Positions 14,853-22,712 of a stretch of DNA of 26,666 nucleotides are shown here, piece by piece. The number at the start of each line of letters is the position of its first letter. The stretch's first letter is position 1. The notes below the pieces were generated by a model, which did no database searches, was not told where the DNA came from, and worked only from the letters and a program-made list of their open reading frames with translations. This DNA comes from JACRPI01 sp964385055 (GTDB lineage Archaea > Nanobdellota > Nanobdellia > Woesearchaeales > DSVV01): the NCBI GenBank assembly GCA_964385055.1, contig CAYLMH010000018.1, forward strand, positions 1 to 26,666. The letters are read 5' to 3'. The position numbers and the translations under genes are program-made.

Positions 14853-14897
14853 TATTTTTTCCTCGTAAGAATTAGGAATAAGAGAGTCCACTCAGAA

Positions 14898-14905
14898 TTT
14901 TTAAA
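14898..14905 (-). promoter_or_regulatory. TATA box that sets the start of the UPRT-like gene
   Basis: On the minus strand CGTTTAAAAATTC contains TTTAAAAA at 14905-14898. Transcription should begin near 14877, which excludes the upstream GTG at 14891 and leaves a 25-base leader carrying GAGG before ATG 14852. Confidence 0.5.
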
Positions 14906-14914
14906 CGTTTCGGA

Positions 14915-15337
14915 TTACACATCCAACACAACAACAACCTTCCACAATCCCTTCTCTTCTGTAATTTCCATCTCATTGTATGTGACGGATTTCACGCCAG
15001 AATGCATTTCATACTGTTTTGCGTCATCTCCTGAAACAATCGCATGAAGATGATAGTCACTTCCTTTTTGCTCAATTTTTATCTCTTCTACTCTATGCAA
15101 CGCAAATCGCTCACTGTCAAAGAGCACTAATAATTCTTGCAAAAAATCATATAATAATGCTTTTTTGTGTTTTGTTTCAATGATTATTTTCTTTTTTATT
15201 TTTGGTTTGACTTTTTCTGTCTCGACAATTATGTTTTCCATCGCTCGCGCTGCGTTTGCAAACGCTTCTTCCATTGTCTTTCCCCACGCTGCAAACTTTG
15301 CTTCTGCGGTATGCTCGAGATACTCGTATTGTTTCAT
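14915..15337 (-). CDS. Archease (RtcB activator)
   Basis: This 140-residue protein is full length for archease. The N-terminal YLEHTAEAKFAAWGKTMEEA, the internal ALLYDFLQELLVLFDSERFA and the C-terminal GVKSVTYNEMEI are family hallmarks, with conserved acidic and His residues that bind a divalent metal. Archease speeds guanylylation of RtcB and widens its NTP use. Both genes are on the minus strand, separated by the UPRT-like gene. GAGGAG lies in the short leader, and a TATA box (CCATAAATACG on the minus strand, about 28 bases upstream) is present. Confidence 0.93.
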   Translation of the reverse strand: MKQYEYLEHTAEAKFAAWGKTMEEAFANAARAMENIIVETEKVKPKIKKKIIIETKHKKALLYDFLQELLVLFDSERFALHRVEEIKIEQKGSDYHLHAIVSGDDAKQYEMHSGVKSVTYNEMEITEEKGLWKVVVVLDV

Positions 15338-15399
15338 AGGTTGTTTAGACCTCTCCTCGTATTTATGGTTTGTGTGTTTGAACTGTTTTCTGTCATCAT

Positions 15400-15409
15400 T
15401 TTTATAAAA
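15400..15409 (+). promoter_or_regulatory. TATA box for lipoprotein A
   Basis: TTTTATAAAA is centred 27 bases before ATG 15431. It supports that start over an in-frame ATG at 15167 that lies antisense to archease. Confidence 0.6.
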
Positions 15410-15430
15410 TCCTTCCTCTCCCCTTCTCTT

Positions 15431-15901
15431 ATGGCACGTGTCTCCACAGTATCACTTGCAGGGATACTTCTTACCACTCCTCTCTATGCTTCAGGATGTT
15501 TCCCTAATCTGCTTGATGAAAGTACCTGCACTACTCCTTTCATTTATTCCCTTCTTGCTTCTCCTGCTAAGGCTGCTGTTGAGGAGTCTGTTACTGTATC
15601 TGTTTCTGTCTACAACAATTGTAGCTCTGTTCCTGTTCTCACATTTCCTGGTTATGATATTTCTTCTCTCCCTGACTATGAAGTTGAGCCTTCAAAAATT
15701 CAAAATGTTGAAGGCATTGTTCTTGAAAAAACTGATTCTGAAGGTTTAGCTTATGCAACACAACCATTACCTATTGAAGCTGTTATTGGCAGTTCTGCTG
15801 CGCCTTTATTTCTTGATTATTCTGTTACTGTTTATGGTGGTTATTTTACTTTTGACAAGAAAGATACCTTGGATGATTTCATTACAATACTTCCAGATTA
15901 A
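15431..15901 (+). CDS. Predicted lipoprotein A (156 residues, single Ig-like domain)
   Basis: The N-terminus MARVSTVSLAGILLTTPLYA then SGC is a short signal peptide ending in a lipobox-like ASG-C23, so lipid attachment at C23 and an extracytoplasmic location are predicted. The mature part is beta-rich with FIYSLLASPAKAAVEESVTV, SVPVLTFPGYD, and SVTVYGGYFTF. C33 and C64 are conserved in the next gene with identical 31-residue spacing, suggesting a disulfide. It is a tandem paralog of lipoprotein B; both are 156 residues. The LLASP opening resembles the first strand of Ig-like modules in the giant protein downstream. The function is unknown. Confidence 0.78.
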   Translation: MARVSTVSLAGILLTTPLYASGCFPNLLDESTCTTPFIYSLLASPAKAAVEESVTVSVSVYNNCSSVPVLTFPGYDISSLPDYEVEPSKIQNVEGIVLEKTDSEGLAYATQPLPIEAVIGSSAAPLFLDYSVTVYGGYFTFDKKDTLDDFITILPD

Positions 15902-15965
15902 TTCCTGCACTTTTGCTCTTCTTTTTTCTTCAGATGTGTCAGAAAGCACCCCTTTCCTGTGATAA

Positions 15966-15977
15966 CATTTATAAATG
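15966..15977 (+). promoter_or_regulatory. TATA box for lipoprotein B and the giant surface protein
   Basis: CATTTATAAATG is centred about 26 bases before ATG 15998. It supports the 15998 start over in-frame ATG 15959, which precedes the box. The giant gene starts one base after the stop of lipoprotein B, so this promoter probably drives both. Confidence 0.6.
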
Positions 15978-15997
15978 CTTCTCCTTTCCCCTCTCTG

Positions 15998-16468
15998 ATG
16001 TCTTCCAATGTATCATTAACAGGACTTGTCCTTGCAGCAGCACTCGGTTCTTCTGGCTGTAGTGCGAGATGGGAAGCAGATGAAACGCAGTGTTCTGACC
16101 CTTTTATTTATGATCTTATCGCTTCTCCTGATGAAGTATATACTTCGGATTCTGTTGTTATTTCCACCTATCTTTACAATACTTGCGCATCTGTTCCTGT
16201 TCTTACCTTTCCAGATTATGATCCGTCTGTTGCTTCTTCTCTTCCTGGTTATGAAATAGAACCTTATGGTCTTGATGTTGAAGGAATTGTTCTTGAACGT
16301 ATAGATGATGAAAAATTAGTTTATGCGACAGATGCATTGCCTCTTGCTTCTTTTACTCCTGGCTATCTTCGCTATTCTGTTACTGTTTATGGTGGATTTT
16401 CACTTCTTGATAATAAAGATACGCTCGGCAGTTCCATAACACTGCTTGCTGCAGATACAGGTGAATAA
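15998..16468 (+). CDS. Predicted lipoprotein B (156 residues, paralog of A)
   Basis: The signal peptide MSSNVSLTGLVLAAALGSSG ends in a lipobox before C21. The mature domain parallels lipoprotein A throughout: FIYDLIASPDEVYTSDSVV, NTCASVPVLTFPDYD, GYEIEPYGLDVEGIVLERID and YSVTVYGGFSLLDNKDTL. C32 and C63 match C33 and C64 of A. The stop codon is followed after one base by the ATG of the giant lipoprotein, so the two are made together, perhaps as partners on the cell surface. No family name can be given from sight; a single Ig-like fold is inferred. Confidence 0.78.
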   Translation: MSSNVSLTGLVLAAALGSSGCSARWEADETQCSDPFIYDLIASPDEVYTSDSVVISTYLYNTCASVPVLTFPDYDPSVASSLPGYEIEPYGLDVEGIVLERIDDEKLVYATDALPLASFTPGYLRYSVTVYGGFSLLDNKDTLGSSITLLAADTGE

Positions 16469-16469
16469 T

Positions 16470-19400
16470 ATGGTTCGACGCTATAATCCTTTAACATTTA
16501 GTGCACTTTCTCTTGTTCCTTTCTTTTCACAAGCATGTCTCCCTCCATTCCCAGATGTTATTCTTGTTGAAGACGCAACTATCTCTGCTGTTTCTTCAGA
16601 CACCGCTGATACTGCTTCTTCAGGAGAAATGACTCTTGATGATCTTCTTGCTTTTTCTGCTACATTTGCTACGAATGCGCAAAATCAAGATTCTGATAAT
16701 GATAGTTTTGCATATACGCTTCGTGTCAATGTTGATGATTTAGGCGCAGAAGAACTTGAAATCCAAGGGTCCTTTACAACTCAGGATAATTACAAATATT
16801 CTGCTTTCTTTGCAAGAGAATATCCTGCAGGGTATTTTGACCAAGGCGAACATACTGCTGTCTTTCAAGCATTACTCTACTATGTTGATCCAGGAAACAA
16901 AGAACAGTATGGTACAACACTTTATTCACCTGAAGTTGAAGTTCCTTTTACCATTGTTGATAATGATACAGAAGCACCACTCATTTCAGATCTCACTGCA
17001 ACGCCACAATATACGGGCAATGATACTTCCATTCTCCTTGAAGCAACTGTTACTGACAACAAAGGAATTGAAAGCGTTCTTGCAACAATTGCAGGGTCAG
17101 AGTACACTCTTTTAGATAGTGATGCGGATTCTATTTACTCCGCAACCATTGATCCATCCACATTCTCTTTGACTCCTACAGAAACATATACGGAATTTGC
17201 ATTCACTGTTTCTGCGATTGATACAAACGAAAATACTACAACGTCAGATCCTGCACTCTTTTATGTTTCTGACGCAATTGCACCAGAAGTCGCGGACGCA
17301 GGAACATTTACAGAATCAGACAATAGTCCATTGACGACCTGGAGTGTCTATGCAACTGCGACTGATCTTGGAACTGGAATCGAATCTGTTTCTGTTGAAT
17401 TAAACGATAATGGGGTTTTATTACCTTTAACATATCAAGGATCAGACATTTATTCTCTTGATCTTACAGGAGATAATCTTTCTGCACCTTCTACAACATA
17501 CACCCTTCACGCTTTTGACTACGCTGGACTCGAATCCACAGCAGCAGGAACTGTTACTGTTGAAAATATTACAGGCATTACTATTAATGATCTTATTGTC
17601 TCTCCTTCAACTGTTTCCAATGCATCTGCTGAATATGTCACGATTACTCTTGACGCAGAAGATCTTCAGGACGCTGAAGCAGACTTGCTTGCATACTGTA
17701 CTGTAGGTGGTACATTTGAAGTAAATCTTGCATATCAAAGTGGAACACAATTTACTGGTACGTTTGACACAGGCAGTCTCCTTATTGCACAAGATTATAC
17801 TGTTTCCTGCACTGTTGAAGATACAGATGGTTACACCGCAAGCAGAAGTACTGCATTGACTGTTACTGATGGACTTGCTCCAGAAGTTTCTTGCAGCGCA
17901 ACAAACGCTGCGAATGATGGTTCTTCATTCATTGATATTTCCTGCACTGTTTCTGATGAAACAGGACTCGCATCTTCCAACCCTGTTACGTATACAAGTA
18001 CTCTTGGTTCTGATGTGCTCACTAATTCCAGTGGAAGCACGTATGAAACAAGCATTTCTGCTAGCGGTGTTGCAGCAGGTACTTATAGTATTGATATTCT
18101 TGCAACAGACGCAGCGGGCAACACACAAACGCAAACTGTTTCTTCAACAGTTACTGATGCGACTGCGCCAACATACGCAAGTCTTTCCGCAAGCCCTTCT
18201 TCTGTTTCCAATGATGGTTCTTCCTTTATTGTTTATGCCACAACTGTCGTTGATGAAACCGCAGTTGCAGATATTTCAGTTACCCTTGATGGAATTGAAT
18301 ATACAATGACTGACACAGATGGAGACACCACTTATGAAACCGCTGCAATCATTCCAACATCATGGCCAGCAACTTCTTATACTATTGATCTCATTATTTC
18401 AGATGGGACAAACGAAACAACAGGATCAACAACTGTTGATGTGACTGATGGAGTTGGTCCAACAGTTTCTTCTTGCTCCGCAACAACCGCTTCCAACAGT
18501 GGCTCTATTGATAGCACATTTACTGCAGTTGCAACAGATGAAACAGGAGTGAGCACTGTTTCTTACACTGCGGACTTTGGTTCTGATGCTCTTTCGTTAT
18601 CCAGTGGTTCTACATATACCAAGAGTGTTGACTTAACTGGCGTTGCAGCAGGGTCATATTCCATTGATTTCACTGGAACAGATGCTGCAGGAAATACTGG
18701 CAGCGCATGCAGTGCATCTTTCACGCTTCTTGATACTTCTGATCCTGCGATTCTTTGTACGCTTGGATCAAGCAGCATTGCTAATAACAGTGGTTCTACA
18801 TCACTTGATTGTGTCGTGAGCGAAGAAACAGGTATTTCTTCTGTTTCTTATTCAGGACTTGGAACAGGTTCGTTGACTGCAACTTCCAGCACTGATTATT
18901 CAGCAACACTTACTGCTGATTCTTCAAACGCAGCAGATGATTACACTATTGCAGTTACTGTTACAGATACTTCAGGCAATACAGACAGTTACTCTGTAAC
19001 ACTTACTGTCACTGATGGAACAGCACCAACAATTGATTCTGTTTATACGCTTGTTGATGGTTCAAGTTCCAGCTCTATTCTTGATGATGGGACACAGGAT
19101 TTCCTTGTTTATGTTTGCACTACTGATGAGACAGATGGCGCAGAACTTGGTGGCAGTGTTGATGTCACTATTGATAGTCTTGCAGAAACATTGACTTATG
19201 ATTCTTCAAGCCAATGCTTTGTCTCTAGAGAAATTGGAGGAGATGAGTTAAGCGCAGGCACATATACTATCTCCGCAACTGCAACTGACGCAGCAGGAAA
19301 TAGCACCACAGATACAACCGCTTCTCTTGAAGTGACATGTTCTGCAGTTGCTATTTCCAGTGTGACTCCTTCTGAGTCTGTAGTTTATAATAATAATGAT

Positions 19401-20156
19401 CCCTATACATATACTATCTCTGCTGACATTACTACTGGATCTTGTGGTGGGTCTGTTGATACAAGTTCTTTGGAAGTTACAATTAATGGAACAGCACAAT
19501 CCATGAGCTTAAGTTCTGGATCAACATATGTTTCTGGAGAATTTGATACTTATGGTACGGATTTTGGTACATATACTGTCTCTGTTTCCGGTGCAGATAC
19601 TTTAGGTAATTCTACAACAAATACTGATGAAACAATTACTGTTGGGGATATTTGTGATAATCTTGCGACTGATGCATCAAGTAGTGCAACTCTAGGAGTT
19701 TATGCAAATGGGGTATATATGACTTCTTCTGCAACTGCTTCTACTAGTTGGGCCTCACAAATGTCTTCTGTTAATGATGTTCGTTTAGGAGCTTATGGTA
19801 CTCAATGGCAAGGTCCGATTATCCTTAACTATGATGGCATTCTTACCGAGCAGGTTGATTTGAGCACATGTTCTGGTGGCTCTTATAGCGGATCTACTCT
19901 TACAACTAGTACGGCAAGTGAATGCTTATTTTCTTCTTCTTATGATTTAAAGGATACCACTGTTAGCTCTTGGAGTGTTTCTGCTACTCTTATAAGTTCA
20001 GGCTATCCTATGCTGGAACTTCATAATAGTGCAGGTGGGGGAGGAATTGGTGTTGCTGGATCAGGAAGTTCTTTCTATATAGATGATAGTGCGGGAGTTC
20101 AGACTTCATTTAGTCTTAGCACTTATGGCACAATCACTATTTGTGGCAATCCTTAA
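16470..20156 (+). CDS. Giant surface lipoprotein with nine Ig-like modules
   Basis: The 1228-residue protein starts MVRRYNPLTFSALSLVPFFS with a lipobox-like QAC23. After a unique N-terminal part (to about residue 160), nine modules of roughly 93-106 residues follow. Most open with APxI/V-like strands and close with a TDxAGNxxTxxxxxTVTD pattern, as in Ig-like or cadherin-like surface repeats. The C-terminal domain (from about residue 1060, starting ICDNLATDASSSA) is different and Cys-containing. It is rich in Ser, Thr, Asp and Gly, poor in Lys, and has no C-terminal membrane anchor, so N-terminal lipid anchoring is likely. A role in adhesion or contact with another cell is inferred. Start at 16470 lies one base after the previous stop; ATG 16446 is an alternative without a signal-peptide rationale. 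Confidence 0.85.
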   Translation: MVRRYNPLTFSALSLVPFFSQACLPPFPDVILVEDATISAVSSDTADTASSGEMTLDDLLAFSATFATNAQNQDSDNDSFAYTLRVNVDDLGAEELEIQGSFTTQDNYKYSAFFAREYPAGYFDQGEHTAVFQALLYYVDPGNKEQYGTTLYSPEVEVPFTIVDNDTEAPLISDLTATPQYTGNDTSILLEATVTDNKGIESVLATIAGSEYTLLDSDADSIYSATIDPSTFSLTPTETYTEFAFTVSAIDTNENTTTSDPALFYVSDAIAPEVADAGTFTESDNSPLTTWSVYATATDLGTGIESVSVELNDNGVLLPLTYQGSDIYSLDLTGDNLSAPSTTYTLHAFDYAGLESTAAGTVTVENITGITINDLIVSPSTVSNASAEYVTITLDAEDLQDAEADLLAYCTVGGTFEVNLAYQSGTQFTGTFDTGSLLIAQDYTVSCTVEDTDGYTASRSTALTVTDGLAPEVSCSATNAANDGSSFIDISCTVSDETGLASSNPVTYTSTLGSDVLTNSSGSTYETSISASGVAAGTYSIDILATDAAGNTQTQTVSSTVTDATAPTYASLSASPSSVSNDGSSFIVYATTVVDETAVADISVTLDGIEYTMTDTDGDTTYETAAIIPTSWPATSYTIDLIISDGTNETTGSTTVDVTDGVGPTVSSCSATTASNSGSIDSTFTAVATDETGVSTVSYTADFGSDALSLSSGSTYTKSVDLTGVAAGSYSIDFTGTDAAGNTGSACSASFTLLDTSDPAILCTLGSSSIANNSGSTSLDCVVSEETGISSVSYSGLGTGSLTATSSTDYSATLTADSSNAADDYTIAVTVTDTSGNTDSYSVTLTVTDGTAPTIDSVYTLVDGSSSSSILDDGTQDFLVYVCTTDETDGAELGGSVDVTIDSLAETLTYDSSSQCFVSREIGGDELSAGTYTISATATDAAGNSTTDTTASLEVTCSAVAISSVTPSESVVYNNNDPYTYTISADITTGSCGGSVDTSSLEVTINGTAQSMSLSSGSTYVSGEFDTYGTDFGTYTVSVSGADTLGNSTTNTDETITVGDICDNLATDASSSATLGVYANGVYMTSSATASTSWASQMSSVNDVRLGAYGTQWQGPIILNYDGILTEQVDLSTCSGGSYSGSTLTTSTASECLFSSSYDLKDTTVSSWSVSATLISSGYPMLELHNSAGGGGIGVAGSGSSFYIDDSAGVQTSFSLSTYGTITICGNP

Positions 20157-20214
20157 TCTTAGTGGCTACTTGTCCCGTCGACGTATACCGAAGGGCGTGG
20201 GAATTGAGTATAAA

Positions 20215-20287
20215 AGCCCCCGAAGGGAATTGCACCCTCGACCTGCGGTTTACAAAACCGCCGCAATGGCTACTATGCTACGGAGGC
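20215..20287 (-). tRNA. tRNA-Thr(TGT)
   Basis: On the minus strand the acceptor stem GCCTCCG pairs with CGGGGGC (one T-G pair) and the discriminator is T, as usual for archaeal tRNA-Thr. The anticodon stem GCGGT pairs with ACCGC around loop TTTGTAA, giving anticodon TGT. The T-arm is GAGGG, TGCAATT, CCCTT; the T-loop begins TG rather than TT, which is unusual. There is no intron and CCA is not encoded. The 58 bases between the giant gene's stop and the tRNA hold a GC-richer stretch with the palindrome CGTCGACG; I assign no function to it. Confidence 0.92.
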
Positions 20288-20314
20288 ATTCTGATTCTCT
20301 TAGAAATGCAGTTT

Positions 20315-20324
20315 GTTTAAAAAG
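20315..20324 (-). promoter_or_regulatory. TATA box for tRNA-Thr
   Basis: On the minus strand CTTTTTAAAC lies about 33 bases before the tRNA 5' end, the same distance as for the other two tRNA genes. Confidence 0.55.
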
Positions 20325-20352
20325 TTTATTGAAATGTTGGCAAAGATACATA

Positions 20353-20428
20353 TAGCAGAAATCCATGGCACTCGAACTATTCTCCCGAATACCTTTCCTG
20401 CTAGTCAAGGATTTGTGGATTTCTGCTA
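20353..20428. repeat. 76-base element closed by a perfect 13-bp inverted repeat
   Basis: TAGCAGAAATCCA (20353-20365) is the exact reverse complement of TGGATTTCTGCTA (20416-20428). On the minus strand the interior can form TCCT/AGGA with an 8-base loop and TATTC/GAATA with a GGGA (GNRA-type) tetraloop, followed by GTTCGAGTGCC, which looks like a tRNA T-arm sequence. It could be a structured RNA, a tRNA-derived relic or a miniature inverted-repeat element. No open reading frame is involved. Confidence 0.6.
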
Positions 20429-20429
20429 A

Positions 20430-20476
20430 ATAGTAAATATTCTATCGCCTGTTTGAGATCTAAGGATATTTACTAT
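20430..20476 (-). repeat. 11-bp stem-loop just after the stop of the 202-residue gene
   Basis: ATAGTAAATAT (20430-20440) pairs perfectly with ATATTTACTAT (20466-20476) around a 25-base loop. It begins three bases after the TAG stop at 20480-20482 and one base separates it from the 76-base element, so the transcript of the minus-strand gene would end in two consecutive long stems. There is no T-tract behind it, so simple intrinsic termination is not obvious. Confidence 0.55.
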
Positions 20477-20479
20477 ACT

Positions 20480-21088
20480 CTAAAATTCTGTATCTGGTAA
20501 ACCAAAGTGTGGTTCGAATGTTTTGCCTTCAGGTTTCCAACTTTCCATATCCATCATTTTCTTGACATGCGCTTGTAATTTATACATATCATTTAGTCCT
20601 TCTTTCTTGTATGTTTCAATGCTTTTCTTGTAAATTCTTTTCCAGAAAATATCAAACATCGCCTTCTTGAAATCAGATCCTTTCTTTCCTTCCCAATCCG
20701 GCATTCCAAAATGTAGATATGAATGTACAATTACCTCAAATGTCCCTTTATTGACTTTAATCTTTTTCCCCTGATGCATAATCTCTGCTTCTTTAAATTT
20801 CTCTCCAATCATATTAATCTTGATTGCTTTGTAGAACTCGACTCCTTTCCCTCCTTTTAAGCCTCCGCTAAAGACTCCTAATCCTTTTTTTGGTCTCCAC
20901 CAAACGTAAAAAAGCTTCCCATCTTTCTGCGTTTCACTCAGATAAAAGTATCGTTCTGGAAATCCTACTGTATCTGAACTGCAGTATCCTTCTGCAATCA
21001 GCCAATAACGGAGGTCTTTGTAGAATCGTTTAAGATCAAAGTATTCTCCGACTGCTTTTGCACGAAAAAAGCCAATATGGATGTCCAT
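20480..21088 (-). CDS. Unknown 202-residue protein, aromatic-rich
   Basis: I do not recognise the family. The protein is soluble in appearance, with a high Lys and aromatic content. Notable stretches are FDLKRFYKDLRYWLIAEGY, KLFYVWWRPKKGLGVFSGGL and FEVIVHSYLHFGMPDWEG. The paired aromatic residues and alternating hydrophobic strands suggest an alpha/beta fold with a predicted N-terminal strand-helix. The start is backed by a TATA box 28 bases upstream. It lies between the receiver protein gene and tRNA-Thr on the same strand, with its own promoter. Confidence 0.8.
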   Translation of the reverse strand: MDIHIGFFRAKAVGEYFDLKRFYKDLRYWLIAEGYCSSDTVGFPERYFYLSETQKDGKLFYVWWRPKKGLGVFSGGLKGGKGVEFYKAIKINMIGEKFKEAEIMHQGKKIKVNKGTFEVIVHSYLHFGMPDWEGKKGSDFKKAMFDIFWKRIYKKSIETYKKEGLNDMYKLQAHVKKMMDMESWKPEGKTFEPHFGLPDTEF

Positions 21089-21110
21089 TGTGTTTTTTTA
21101 GTGTTACTGG

Positions 21111-21120
21111 GATTTATATG
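21111..21120 (-). promoter_or_regulatory. TATA box for the 202-residue gene
   Basis: On the minus strand CATATAAATC is centred 28 bases before ATG 21088, consistent with a leaderless mRNA. Confidence 0.55.
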
Positions 21121-21164
21121 TTTTGATTTTAAACAAAATATAGAAGAGAAAAATAAGAAAAAAA

Positions 21165-22652
21165 TTAAATAAGTTTATCTCCAGCAACTCGACAGGTTAT
21201 TTCTAACGTTCTTGTTTCTAGGTTATACTGTTGCGTTATTCTTGCCTGAGGATCAAGTGATTTTAATATTTTATCCCCCATCGACAAAGCAAAGCTTGAC
21301 TGATATCCTGTCGTTACAACGAATGGATCTGTCTGCTCTGGAAATTTCATCGAAACTCTCGCATTTACATCTCCGCCTGTTTCGTCTATGACACTTACGA
21401 TTTCTCCAGTGTTTCCTGTTTCTCTTGCAATTCTGTCAATTCCAACAACATATCTTGTTACTCCCATTGCAAGTACTCGAGCTTTTGTTGGATCATATGT
21501 TGTTGATCCAAATGAACTAATGTTTAGTCTTGCTTCTTCAGGCGCTCCTACTTTCACTCTTTCCTTTATGTACGAGGTTGTTACATGTTCAATCCCAAGC
21601 CATTCGTCTGCAAACTGCATCTCATATGCGTTTTCTTGTCCTTCTATTTCTGTCTTTAATGTTCTTAGTGTTCTTAATGCTTCAGAACCAAATCCTTCTT
21701 CTTCTAAATTTGTTCTTAAACCAGTCAGTGCATCTTGCATTGTATCAATCATGGTTTCCTTTGCAATAATCTTTGCAACAAGGAGGTTATACGCATCTCT
21801 TGGATCATATGAACCAATATTCTTTCCTTTTTCAAGTTTAGGTAACACTTCTTTTTCTACATATGTTGTTAATGGAGTGAGGTCCATTCTTCTCAGATCT
21901 ACTGTCTCGGACGCTGGATTTTGATATGCTCTTATTGCATCAATACCTTCTCTACTATATGCTGTTCGATCAAACTCTCTTTCAAGTGTTTCTCTCTCGC
22001 TCTCATCTTTTCCTTTAAGACCTAGTTTTCCTTCTATCTCTCCTCTTTTTTCATAGAGTTGTTCAATGACCATATTTCTTCTGAGAAGCATTGCTTCTAG
22101 ATTACTCATTATTTTTCCAAATTGTTCTAATCCTGTGACCACATCTCGTAATCGTTCTGTTGTTCCTGCTCCTCCTTTTTCTACTAAGTAGACCGGTGCG
22201 GCAGCTTGTAACCTTTTTTCTCCTACATAATCACTGCTAAACGCAGTAAAATAGACGACAGGAGCTCGATCAAAATCCGCAAGGTCGTATCGCGCTTGAA
22301 CTCCATTCAATGGATTTTTTGCTTCTTTTTCAATTCGAATGTCAAAAACTTTTACTGTAGGAGTTATACCTTTTTGCATTAATTCCCAACCTACTTCTGT
22401 CGCTTCTTCATACCCCTGCAATAAAATGATTCCATCGCTTCGAGTAATAGTTTCCATTTCTGGTGCAAGAAGGTCACTAACCCCTTCCAATGCTGTTGTC
22501 AGTTCTTTAGGACTATTCTGAAAAATCCCCAATGATCTGAATGTTTTATATACATCTGCTCTTGGTGTTGGTTCATCGTCTACTGCGAGTAATAAGCTTG
22601 GTGCTTCGTCGCATTCACTAAGAAAGTCATCTACTGTTTTAATTGCTGTCAT
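21165..22652 (-). CDS. Response-regulator-like protein: receiver domain plus kinase-core-like C-terminal half
   Basis: The 495-residue protein has an intact receiver domain: acidic D25-D26-E27 in LLLAVDDEPT, phospho-acceptor D104 in VKVFDIRIEK, T136 in VVYFTAFSS and K159 in VYLVEKGG. A long insert separates strand 1 from D104. After a helical stretch (180-340) the C-terminus resembles a histidine-kinase ATPase domain without its motifs: VDLRRMDLTPLTTYVEKEVL (251-270), and FALSMGDKILKSL then ARITQQYNLETRTLEITCRV (454-489), but no N-box Asn and no DxGxG. No DNA-binding domain is seen. GGAGGG lies 6-7 bases before the ATG. It follows the kinase gene by 60 bases. Confidence 0.72.
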   Translation of the reverse strand: MTAIKTVDDFLSECDEAPSLLLAVDDEPTPRADVYKTFRSLGIFQNSPKELTTALEGVSDLLAPEMETITRSDGIILLQGYEEATEVGWELMQKGITPTVKVFDIRIEKEAKNPLNGVQARYDLADFDRAPVVYFTAFSSDYVGEKRLQAAAPVYLVEKGGAGTTERLRDVVTGLEQFGKIMSNLEAMLLRRNMVIEQLYEKRGEIEGKLGLKGKDESERETLEREFDRTAYSREGIDAIRAYQNPASETVDLRRMDLTPLTTYVEKEVLPKLEKGKNIGSYDPRDAYNLLVAKIIAKETMIDTMQDALTGLRTNLEEEGFGSEALRTLRTLKTEIEGQENAYEMQFADEWLGIEHVTTSYIKERVKVGAPEEARLNISSFGSTTYDPTKARVLAMGVTRYVVGIDRIARETGNTGEIVSVIDETGGDVNARVSMKFPEQTDPFVVTTGYQSSFALSMGDKILKSLDPQARITQQYNLETRTLEITCRVAGDKLI

Positions 22653-22689
22653 TACTATCCCTCCTCTCTCTATGAATTGTGGTCACTAC

Positions 22690-22702
22690 TCTTTTTTTAA
22701 AG
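22690..22702 (-). promoter_or_regulatory. Promoter of the receiver-protein gene, identical core to the kinase promoter
   Basis: On the minus strand CTTTAAAAAAAGA reads as a TATA box centred 44 bases before ATG 22652, leaving a leader of about 18 bases with GGAGGG. The same 13 bases stand at 24838-24826 before the kinase gene. Confidence 0.55.
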
Positions 22703-22712
22703 CTTTTGACTT

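Noticed and set aside
14853..14891. GTG start at 14891 for the UPRT-like protein
   Set aside because: It is only about 11 bases from the TATA box, upstream of the expected transcription start, while ATG 14852 has a GAGG site.
15167..15430. Longer start for lipoprotein A at 15167
   Set aside because: The extension is antisense to archease, and the promoter and signal peptide both point to 15431.
17831..19499. Antisense open frames inside the giant Ig-like gene (for example 17831-18055 and 19248-19499)
   Set aside because: They are low-complexity mirrors of the Ser/Thr-rich repeats, with no promoter or recognisable protein.
20353..20428. A functional tRNA in the 76-base element
   Set aside because: The T-arm-like GTTCGAG lacks a proper T-stem, there is no D-arm or 7-base anticodon loop with a five-pair stem, and the closing stem is 13 bp.
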